64,000 nucleotides of DNA, from the NCBI GenBank assembly GCA_039105265.1, contig JAPFFF010000036.1:682001-746000 (forward strand), given 5' to 3'. A program made the translations under genes and the position numbers. Position 1 is the first letter of the stretch. The number at the start of each line of letters is the position of its first letter. Of this stretch, positions 20,515 to 29,554 are shown piece after piece. Source of the DNA: Tritrichomonas musculus (Eukaryota; Parabasalia; Tritrichomonadida; Tritrichomonadidae). The notes under the pieces are model-generated. The model ran no database searches. It had not been told where the DNA came from and worked only from the letters and a program-made list of their open reading frames with translations.

Positions 20515-23500
20515 TCAATCATTTTTTTGATTGTAGTTCATTTTTGCTAAAGAAATGCATTTATAAAATGCTGTTTGTGATATATAAGTTTTAGAAGAAT
20601 ATATTAATGCCTTAACTAATGATGAACATTTATAGAATGCATAATTTCCAATGGAAGTTACAGAAGAAGGAATTGTGATTTCTGTCAATGATGAACATCC
20701 ACTGAATGTATAATCACCAATTGAAGTTACAGAAGAAGGAATTGTGATTTCTGTCAATGCCAAACATCCATTAAATGCATTGTTTCCAATTGAAGTTACA
20801 GAAGAAGGAATTGTGATTTCTCTCAATGATGAACATCCACTGAACATGTTGTCTATTATCTTTCCTATATTCCCTGAAATTGTCAATGATTTAATTCCTT
20901 TGAAAACATTTTTTCCAATTGAAGTTACAGAAGAAGGAATTATCATTTGTGTTAATGATGTACATCCATCAAATGCATTATTTCCAATTGAATCTACAGA
21001 AGAAGGAATTATCATTTGTGTTAATGATGAACATCTTGAAAAAGTAGAAGATCCGATTGAAGTTATAGAGGAAGGAATTGTGATTTGTGTCAATGCTGAA
21101 CATCCATTAAATGCATTGTTTCCAATTGAAGTTACAGAAGAAGGAATTGTGATTTCTCTCAATGATGAACATCCACTGAACATGTTGTCTATTATCTTTC
21201 CTATATTCCCTGAAATTGTCAATGATTTAATTCCTTTGAAAACATTTTTTCCAATTGAAGTTACAGAAGAAGGAATTGTGATTTGTGTTAATGATGTACA
21301 TCCATCAAATGCATTATTTCCAATTGAATCTACAGAAGAAGGAATTATCATTTGTGTTAATGATGAACATCCATTAAATGCATTGTTTCCAATTGAAGTT
21401 ACAGAAGAAGGAATTGTGATTTGTGTTAATGATGTACATCCATCAAATGCATTATTTCCAATTGAATCTACAGAAGAAGGAATTATCATTTGTGTTAATG
21501 ATGAACATCCATTAAATGCATTGTTTCCAATTGAAGTTACAGAAGAAGGAATTGTGATTTCTCTCAATGATGAACATCCACTGAACATGTTGTCTGTTAT
21601 CTTTCTTATATTTCCTGAAATTGTCAATGATTTAATTCCATTGAAAACACTTTTTCCAATTGAAGTTACAGAAGAAGGAATTATCATTTGTGTTAATGAT
21701 GTACATCCATCAAATGCATTATTTCCAATGGAAGTTACAGAAGAAGGAATTGTGATTTGTGTTAATGATGAACATCCTGAAAAAACATAATTGCCAATTG
21801 AAGTTACAGAAGAAGAAATTGTGATTTGAGTTAATGATGAACATCCTGAAAAAACATTCCATCCAATTGAAGTTACAGAAGAAGGAATTGTCATTTGTGC
21901 TAATGATGAACATCCTGAAAAAGAGGAATTTCCGATTGAAGTTACAGAAGAAGGAATTGCCACTTGTGCTAATGATGAACATCCTGAAAAAACAGAAGAT
22001 CTAATTGAAGTTACAAAAGAAGAAATTGTGATTTGAGTTAATGATGAACATCCTGAAAAAGCAGAAGATCCAATTTTAGTTACAGAAGAAGGAATTGTGA
22101 TTTGTATTAATGATGAACATCCTGAAAAAGCATTCCATCCAATTGAAGTTACAGAAGAAGGAATTGTCATTTGTGTTAATGATGAACATCCTTCGAAAGC
22201 ATAATCTCCAATTGAAGTTACAGAAGAAGGAATTGTGATTTCTTTGAATAGTTTGCAATTATCAAACATAGAATTTTCAATCGAAGTTACAAATGAAGAA
22301 ATTGCAAATCTGCTTAATGTAGAATGCCTGTTAAAAACTTGTTTTCCGATATAAGTTAGAGAGGAAGGAATTTTAATCTGATTCAATGATAAACATCTAT
22401 AAAAAATATCATTTCCAATTGAAGTTACAGAAGAAGGAATTGTTATTTGTGTTAATGATGAACATCCTTCGAAAGCATAATCTCCAATTGAAGTTACAGA
22501 AGAAGGAATTGTGATTTCTGTCAATGATGAACATCCATTAAATGCATTATTTCCAATTGAAGTTACAGAAGAAGGAATTGTGATTTGCGTTAATGATGAA
22601 CATCCTGAAAAAACATAATTACCAATTGAAGTTACAGAAGAAGGAATTGTGATCTGTTTTACTGAGAAACATAATGGTCGAATATTGAAGTTATCTTTCT
22701 GGCTCTTATTTGAAATTATTTCTCCAATATCATTTGGAAAAAAATGGTAGTTACAACAATCAATTACACATGATACAAAACATTTAATTTTTTCTTGATT
22801 TAGAAAATTGTCTTTTATATAATCAGCAATGGCACAGTGATGGCATCTAATTGATTCTATATAAATATCTTCATATGTTGCATCTTTTTGCGGTTTAACT
22901 TTATTTTCTTCTAGAAAATGAATCAGTTCTGCGTTATCAGAATGAATTACATAAGGCCACAAAGAACTTGTTAATGAAATATTGTTATATTGCAAATATT
23001 GAATGATTTGAATTGATCCAAAAAAAGCTGCATACTCAATCAATGATGGCTTTTTTTGCATCAAAAATGAATTCGTCTCAAAAATTGATTGCTTGATTTG
23101 ACTTGAAAGAGATGCATTCGATCGATTTGCATATGAAATAAATTCTTCAACTAAGTCTTGACGAATCAAAGTACAGATATACGAGTCATTTTCACCTGTT
23201 CTGCATTTTTCTTCAAAATTGTTGATATCCATGTTATATTTTTGCTTTATTTCACTTTCAATCATTTTTGAATCGTTTTCGTTGATGAATGATTTAATTC
23301 CTGCATACAAATAATGCCTGTATGGAAATTTGTTTGCATCATTTCTTGTCATTATATCTGATATAATTTTTTGGTCGGGTGAAATAATTCCTTGTTCTAA
23401 AAGTGAAAGAAGAACATATTTCGTATTTTGAAAAATATTGTATATCTCAAAATCAGTAATTTGAGATCTTATCTCTTGAATTAGGTATTGAATTATTTTT

Positions 23501-23718
23501 CCAATTTTCGTCCAAAAATATGGCAAGCGGTGATGATTATCTGCTATTTTTGATATTAATTGAAGTGTTGAAATGATTTCTTCTTTGTTTTTGCAATTTT
23601 TTTGTTTTTCATAATCTTTGATTAAAGGCTCAAGTTCAACATTTTCGTTTGTGTCAATGAATTCCATAAGAGACGAATAAAATTCTTTCTTTTGCCGAAT
23701 ATTTAATTCGATTTCCAT
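20515..23718 (-). CDS. BspA-like leucine-rich-repeat protein with ankyrin-like head
   Basis: A protein of 1067 residues from the ATG at 23718; an upstream TTG at 23751 is not a likely start. A TCACA initiator-like motif lies about 30 bases before the ATG. Residues 1 to about 350 are an ankyrin-like DUF3447-type head (SLIEYAAFFGSIQIIQYL). From about 355 to 1050 run close to 30 tandem repeats of 23 residues with consensus LTQITIPSSVTSIGNNAFNGCSS, the Treponema/Bacteroides BspA-type LRR. In trichomonads such proteins form very large families linked to surface adhesion. No signal peptide or membrane helix is visible here, so location is unclear. The repeats are very alike at DNA level, with higher-order units built of several repeats. 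A related 163-base piece lies at 28328-28490. Confidence 0.93.
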   Translation of the reverse strand: MEIELNIRQKKEFYSSLMEFIDTNENVELEPLIKDYEKQKNCKNKEEIISTLQLISKIADNHHRLPYFWTKIGKIIQYLIQEIRSQITDFEIYNIFQNTKYVLLSLLEQGIISPDQKIISDIMTRNDANKFPYRHYLYAGIKSFINENDSKMIESEIKQKYNMDINNFEEKCRTGENDSYICTLIRQDLVEEFISYANRSNASLSSQIKQSIFETNSFLMQKKPSLIEYAAFFGSIQIIQYLQYNNISLTSSLWPYVIHSDNAELIHFLEENKVKPQKDATYEDIYIESIRCHHCAIADYIKDNFLNQEKIKCFVSCVIDCCNYHFFPNDIGEIISNKSQKDNFNIRPLCFSVKQITIPSSVTSIGNYVFSGCSSLTQITIPSSVTSIGNNAFNGCSSLTEITIPSSVTSIGDYAFEGCSSLTQITIPSSVTSIGNDIFYRCLSLNQIKIPSSLTYIGKQVFNRHSTLSRFAISSFVTSIENSMFDNCKLFKEITIPSSVTSIGDYAFEGCSSLTQMTIPSSVTSIGWNAFSGCSSLIQITIPSSVTKIGSSAFSGCSSLTQITISSFVTSIRSSVFSGCSSLAQVAIPSSVTSIGNSSFSGCSSLAQMTIPSSVTSIGWNVFSGCSSLTQITISSSVTSIGNYVFSGCSSLTQITIPSSVTSIGNNAFDGCTSLTQMIIPSSVTSIGKSVFNGIKSLTISGNIRKITDNMFSGCSSLREITIPSSVTSIGNNAFNGCSSLTQMIIPSSVDSIGNNAFDGCTSLTQITIPSSVTSIGNNAFNGCSSLTQMIIPSSVDSIGNNAFDGCTSLTQITIPSSVTSIGKNVFKGIKSLTISGNIGKIIDNMFSGCSSLREITIPSSVTSIGNNAFNGCSALTQITIPSSITSIGSSTFSRCSSLTQMIIPSSVDSIGNNAFDGCTSLTQMIIPSSVTSIGKNVFKGIKSLTISGNIGKIIDNMFSGCSSLREITIPSSVTSIGNNAFNGCLALTEITIPSSVTSIGDYTFSGCSSLTEITIPSSVTSIGNYAFYKCSSLVKALIYSSKTYISQTAFYKCISLAKMNYNQKND
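20600..22660 (-). repeat. 69-bp coding tandem array (BspA LRRs) with higher-order units
   Basis: The LRR part of the gene is a 69-bp tandem array. On top of the simple period there is a longer unit: the segment containing the variant repeat with SLTISGNIGKI and MFSGCSSLREITIPSS recurs three times, in about 20820-20930, 21150-21270 and 21560-21660, with near-identical DNA. This points to recent unequal exchange or gene conversion inside the gene. The regular spacing is not a CRISPR: the whole array is translated. Confidence 0.85.
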
Positions 23719-23936
23719 GCTTGGATTTTTCCTTATAAAAAAATGTGACAAATTTCTGGACTAACGATAGAAAATTTTGGAGGTGATAGAAAAAAACTTT
23801 TTTTATTTCACATGTCAAGAAAACTTTGAAATTCCAAGTTTTTTTTTTCCCCCTGAGCTTTTCTTCAACTATAACAAGAACAAAATGATAAGAAACAGTT
23901 TTTTTGTTTTAATATAAATGTTGAAATATAAATTAA

Positions 23937-24189
23937 ACTAAAGTTGATTCGAAACGAAATCCAAATGGTCTTTATACAACGAAGACAACAAGCACGGACA
24001 CGATAATTGATCCACAAGGTCATAAAAAGTCAAACCTGACCACCAATACAGAGACAGGTAAAGAAGTTGATTTTGATTCAAAATTGAATAAAGACTTTGA
24101 TTCCGATGTCAAACGAATGAAAGCAGAAATGGAGCATGATATGAAAAATTTTCACTTGAAGAATGATGAACATCCAGCATTAAAGTGAA
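23937..24189 (+). pseudogene. Orphan 3' coding fragment of an unknown gene
   Basis: An open frame of 83 codons with clear coding character (SKRNPNGLYTTKTTSTDTII, then a Lys/Asp/Glu-rich helix, ending NDEHPALK). It has no ATG near its 5' end and local sequence upstream is not coding, so it looks like the 3' end of a gene whose front is missing, or an exon whose partner I cannot find. No trichomonad 3' splice motif (ACTAACACACAG type) is seen. I do not recognise the family. Confidence 0.5.
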
Positions 24190-24616
24190 AACCTAATCCA
24201 AAATTGAAATATAGATTAAACCAAATTTAGTTTATTATTAATTAATTTATGTTATTTTTTTCTTTTTCTTTTCTTTTTCATTCAAATTTTATGAGTTAAC
24301 AAAATAGTATTTTTCTGATAATATTAAATTTCTCAAAATTTTGTAAAATCCCATTCAAGGAAAAAATTGAATATAAAAAATAAAAAAATTACTTAAAAAC
24401 CTGATTATTTTTATTAAAAAACGTAAAATCCTAGATCGTCATTACTTATGGCTTATGGGAAAAAATGCTTGTCTTTATAGTTGCTTGGTAAGCCGAAGAG
24501 TGATTAATATTCGCAAAAAGAAAACAAATAAGAGAGTGGCCACAACCATGAAAATAACATTAAAATATTTGACCTTAACGTTTTTTCTAAAAAATCTGCA
24601 TTTGAAGATCTATCAT

Positions 24617-27127
24617 TTTAATAAATTGGCTTTATATCATCATAAAAATTTGTTTGCTCTGGATTTGTTGAATTGCTCTGAGTTTGGTGAAAGCACGTTA
24701 TATGAACAACTATGCAATTTACAAATTATAAAGTATCAAACATACAAATAAAGCAGAAATCCTAAGAAAGATTCCAAATTTTCTGCAATTTTCATTTGGA
24801 TTTAAGCTTTTTCTTCTTTATAAAAATATACTTATTATTTGTATAGTTTATATCTATATTTTGTATCCATATATATGCTTGTTACGAAGATATTTCTATT
24901 TGTTTAAATTTGCATTTACGTTTATATTTAAACATTGATATCAAATCCATCTAAAAAAAGTTGATTGGCATCTTGTTTTCTTTTAATGTTCTTGTTCTGA
25001 TTGGCAAAAATACGACCAAATAAAATTGAATAAGGGACAGTAAATATAATTTTTTTCATTTCTTTAATAATTCCATCCAAATAAGTTGTTTCCATTAGAG
25101 TATTAAAAATAATTAAAAACAATTTATTTGGATAAATGAGTCTTCTTTGAATATTATTTAGTTTACTTGTTATTTGAAGAATACAATTATTTTTTTGCTG
25201 GCTTTTGACTATATTGAATTGTTTTTGCATATTGAATAAATCAAAAATCTTCATAATTTCATTGTTGTACTGTGAATAATCTACAATTTCATTTTTATTA
25301 TTAGTATTATCAATAATTTTTTCTTTTGATTTATTAATGTAATCATTGTTATTTCTTTCATTTTCTTTTTCATTAATTTTTATTTCAATTTCAATGATAT
25401 TATTTAAACTTGATGGATTTGTTGCCCATTTAACTACAGTTGAATTTTCTTTATCAAATTGAAAGAGAGGATTTTCGAAAATAAATTCTTTCATATTTAT
25501 TATGATAATCTTTTCATTAACAATTTGTGTCAGGAAATCAAATTTGTATGATTTACAATCAGAAATAAAAAGAAGACAAAACAAAGGACGAAATATTGCA
25601 TTTAACATAAATTCTTTTGATTGCTTTTCATTATTAGATTGAAAATAATTAGAAAGTTTCAGACATGTAAAACAAATCACAAAAGATTTAGAGATGTCTA
25701 ATTGGTTGTCTTTTGTAATTTGATTTCTAAAGATTAATTGTTCATTTTCATAATTTACAGCATTAATGTAATGACTTAAAAAATCATCTTTTCCTTGAAT
25801 TTCATGCAAATATGCCAAATTGAATTCAGAGAGAGAAAAATGGTTTTTTGATGCACGAATGAACATGTGTTCAGCTTTATCTATTTCATTTGAAAAATAT
25901 TGGTAAAATAACCCTAAACTATTTTGACCAAATTGATATTCATTTAAACCTGCTTCTTTTAAGTATTCAAAAGCCAATTCGTTATTTTTATAATTTTTTT
26001 GAGTTAAGAAAATCAAGCCAAGATTGTTATTAGAAAGATAATAATGATTATTAAACAATGTTTTTTCTTCAATTGAATTAGTTGTTCCAACTTGGATTAT
26101 ACTTCTAGTATGTTTTTCTTTTGAACATTTTTTGTAATAGTCAATTGCTTTTGATAGGTTTCTTTCGGCACCGTCACCATTTTCAAGAATTAAACCAAGA
26201 TAAAAAGAAGCATTTAAATTATTCATTTGTTCTGATACAATGAAACAATGAATTGCTTTTCTAAAATCATGACTTTCATAATATAAAACTCCTAATTGAT
26301 AAGAAGCTTTTGAATTCTTTTGAATTGCAGAGAATTCAAAATATTCTCTTGCTTTTTTATAATCTTGTTCAACACCTTGTCCATTTTTATGCATCATTCC
26401 TAATTGATATAGAGCTTTATGATAATTATTAGCTTGTGCACATAATTCAAAGTATTCTCTAGCTTTTTTATAATCTTGCTCAACTCCAAGTCCTTTACAA
26501 TAAAATTTTCCTAATTGATACAATGAACGAGGATATTTTTCTTTGGCACAAATTTCAAAATGATACCTTGAAAGGGAATAATCTTTAACAACTCCTTGGC
26601 CTTTTTTATATATTATTCCTAAATTAATATGAGCACCAAGTTGGTTCTGTTTTGCTGATAATTCATAATATATTCTTGCTTTTGTGTAATCCCTTTCAAC
26701 ACCATTACCAAAATAGTAACAATTTCCTAGATTATTTAAAGCTCTTGAATTGTTTTGTTCTGCTGATATTTCATACAATTCTTTAGCTTTACTAAAGTTA
26801 ACTTCAACACCATGACCAAAATAATAAATTGTACCTAAATAAACAATTGCATGAGCATTGTTTTGTTTAGCTGATAATTCAAAATATTCTCTTGCTTTCA
26901 CATAATCTTTATCAACACCATGACCAAAATAATATAGAATTCCTAATTGGCAAAAAGCATATTGATTATTTTGTTTTGCTGCCAATTCATAAAGTTCTTT
27001 TGCTTTTTGATAATCTTGTTCTACAACTTGTCCCACTTGATGCATTATTCCTAAATATGCAATTGCATTTGAATTGTTTCTTTTTGCTGATATTTCAAAG
27101 TATTCCTTTGCTTTATTGAAATCATTG
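24617..27127 (-). repeat. Segmental duplication, 3' part of the kinase/Sel1 gene
   Basis: These 2511 bases match 40011-42520 in the same orientation with one single-base indel seen and few substitutions. The match ends abruptly at 27127, where the sequence switches to the Sel1 block of another gene after one unmatched base. The block carries the gene's Sel1 repeats, C-terminal domain and about 310 bases of 3' flank. Confidence 0.9.
24928..27127 (-). pseudogene. 5'-truncated copy of the kinase/Sel1 gene
   Basis: An open frame of over 700 codons nearly identical to the C-terminal half of the gene at 40321-44181, with Sel1 repeats (LGILYYFGHGVDKD, LGNCYYFGNGVERD) and the conserved C-terminal domain (NPSSLNNIIEIEIKI). 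The kinase domain and N-terminus are absent because the duplicated block stops at 27127. An internal Met at 27045 could in principle start a 705-residue protein, but no promoter of its own is apparent. The frame is otherwise intact, which suggests recent origin or continued use. Confidence 0.8.
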
Positions 27128-27128
27128 A

Positions 27129-28104
27129 GTGTTTACACCATGGTGATGGCGTTCCTGTTAATAATAAAGAAGCAATTAAATACTTTAAAATTGCAGCAGA
27201 TCATTATTCACCAATTGGATACCGTAATTATGCATATATGTTATTTAATGGTTATGGAGTTGAAGCTAACAAAAAGGAAGCCATTAAATACTACGAAAGT
27301 TCAGAAGATAGAGGCTGCACAAAAGCAATGATTGAATTAGGTAATATTTTTTTAAAAGGTGATGGCGTTCCTGTTAATAAAGAAATAGCTGTCAGGTCTT
27401 TTCGTTATGCAGCTTCTAATAATGATCCTGTAGGAATGCTTAAATATGGTTCTGTTTTATACAATGGAGATGGAGTTCCTGTTGATAAAGCAGCAGCTTT
27501 GGATTCGTATAGAAAAGCTATTGAAACTGAAAATCCAGAAGCTTTGAATGAATATGGAATAATGCTTGAAAATGGAATTGGTATTGATTCAAATAAAGAA
27601 GAAGCTATTAAATTTTATAAAATGGCAGCTGATAAAGAAAATCCTTCTGCATTGAATAATTATGGATGGATTCTTTTGAAAAAAGAAGATTATGAAGAAG
27701 CGTTCAAATGCTTTAAAAAAGCTGCAGATTTGAATAATTCAATGGCTTTGTTTAATTTGGGTTTCATGTTGGAAAACGGTTTTGGAGTTCAGATTGATAA
27801 TGAAGAAGCAAACAAATGTTTTAAAAAAGCTATTGAAATTGAAGGTGTTAAGAATGCTTTCATTCTAGCAGAAAAATTAGAGAAAGAAAATGGTATTTAT
27901 AAAAATGAAGAAAAATCAGCTCGTTTTTATAAAATGGCAGCTGATGAAGGAAATAAAGAAGCTATGTTTAAATATGCAAAAATGCTGGAAGATGGTCGTG
28001 GTATTCCTCAAAATATAGAGGAATCAATGAAATATTATAAATTGTTAGCAGATGATGGTCATGATGAAGCAGCAATTTCTTACCAACGTTTATGTAATAA
28101 ATGA
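27129..28104 (+). pseudogene. 5'-truncated copy of the ankyrin/Sel1 gene (Sel1 part only)
   Basis: The same reading frame as the last 325 codons of the gene at 15270-19556, ending in the same stop. It holds about eight Sel1 repeats. An internal Met at 27238 gives a 288-residue open frame. Head and ankyrin part are missing. It lies head-to-head with the truncated kinase/Sel1 copy, so both fragments begin at one junction. Differences from the source include Lys/Asn to Glu/Asp changes near 27302-27308. Confidence 0.8.
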
Positions 28105-28327
28105 TAAATTTTATTTTTGAAACAGTTGAAATATTAATACAGTAAAGTTATTAATTATATAAATATATTCTATAAAAAATACTCAAGCTAAGCATTTGAG
28201 GAATAATAAAAATAGTTGTTTTAAAACAATTATTGATTATAATAAAAAAGAATTAATTAATGCCGTATTATAAATAAAAATGAATTCCACAAAATATCTT
28301 TAAATGATTTTTTTGTAAAAAAAATTG
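27129..28327 (+). repeat. Segmental duplication, derived copy (Sel1 part)
   Basis: Copy of 18581-19779 including about 220 bases of 3' flank. It is joined at its left end to the truncated kinase/Sel1 copy and at its right end, at 28327, directly to a BspA-type LRR fragment. Confidence 0.9.
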
Positions 28328-28490
28328 TCAATGATTTAATTTCTTTGAAAACACTTTTTCCAATTGAAGTTATAGAAGAAGGAATTGTGATTTGTGTTAA
28401 TGATGAACATCCAGAAAATGCATAATATCCAATTGAAGTTACAGAAGAAGAAATTATGATTTGCGTTAATGATGAACATCCTGAAAGCAA
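28328..28490 (-). pseudogene. Fragment of a BspA-like LRR gene
   Basis: Minus-strand frame with two and a half BspA repeats (LTQITIPSSITSIGKSVFKE and relatives), matching the array at 20600-22660, for example near 21620-21660. It begins exactly where the Sel1 duplicate ends. It is the third piece of the mosaic. Confidence 0.75.
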
Positions 28491-29554
28491 CGTTATTTAA
28501 AATACGTTATTTATTTTAAAATACGTTATTTATTCGTTATCTTATTCTATTCAAATTTGAATTATATTCTTCTCAATATTTGAAAGAGATAATGGATGAT
28601 ATTTTACTTATTGAATATTTCGATGAATAATTTATAAACTTAAATTTTAATCAATTATATAATATATATATTTACTTTTAATATTATATTTAAAGTATAG
28701 TTAAAAATTAAGAAGGTAAAAATAATATTATTTTAATAATCTAAGTTAGCTAAAAAGATATTGAGATAATTACTGCATATTATTACTATTATATATCATC
28801 ACTCTTCGATTGTATAATTAGAATTGGTCGATGTGTTTGAGCTTTCAAAAATATGCAATCAGATCTGTATGCCTGATGCTTATTCTGAAACAAAAAATGC
28901 GGATTCTGGACACATATCTGATAATAAAAATAAATAGTATGACGAGAAACGCTGATTCTAAAAAAAAGGTATAAAATATCATCTTATTTTGAAAAATGCA
29001 GGTAGTCTAAGGGAAATGCTAATTAAATTATAGCGCATTTGTTATATGTACAAATGAAGAATTCTATTCTACTATGCTCTATATCTTGTTTATTTTGAAT
29101 TGACTGTGAAATCAAGATTTTATCATTTGAACGATCAAAACACATTGAATTTTCGATTTGGAAAATTCATTTGGTTTTAATCAATGGACTGGATTTGGGA
29201 AGCATTTAAGACTAGTAGCAGTTAGTACTACTAAAATTAGTAATGATATTGTTATTGTAAGGACTTGTAATGGCAATAATAGTGCAAATTTGCATTTAAA
29301 GAGGTTAGAAGTTTAACAATGAGGGTGAGCTAGTACCAATTCTGTTAAAATTTGGAAATGAGAAAAGTTATAGAAATAAGTTCAGAAAAAGGTTGTAGAA
29401 ATTAGCAATGCGCCGAGCTGTGAGGTTGTCAACAAGCATAGTTGCTAAGTTCAACAAAGAACAAGGTTATTGAGGTTTGTAAAGATTGATATCAAAAAAA
29501 AAAAAATCGCTTAAAGATATAAAATTCAATAAAATTCATGCCAAGATTTGTAAT
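28491..29554. other. AT-rich region with possible coding scraps
   Basis: No supported gene. A TTTAAAATACGTTATTTATT motif is repeated at 28496-28545. A 39-codon open frame at 28818-28937 (ELSKICNQICMPDAYSETKN) has coding-like composition but no start. 29190-29480 is less AT-rich and also looks like decayed coding DNA of unknown origin. Confidence 0.35.

Noticed and set aside
20600-22660. Regularly spaced repeats resembling a CRISPR array
   Set aside because: The 69-bp period is fully translated as BspA leucine-rich repeats.
24455-24751. Plus-strand 98-codon frame
   Set aside because: The front part is not conserved in the duplicate at 40011; only the last 45 codons recur, so the whole frame is not a supported gene.
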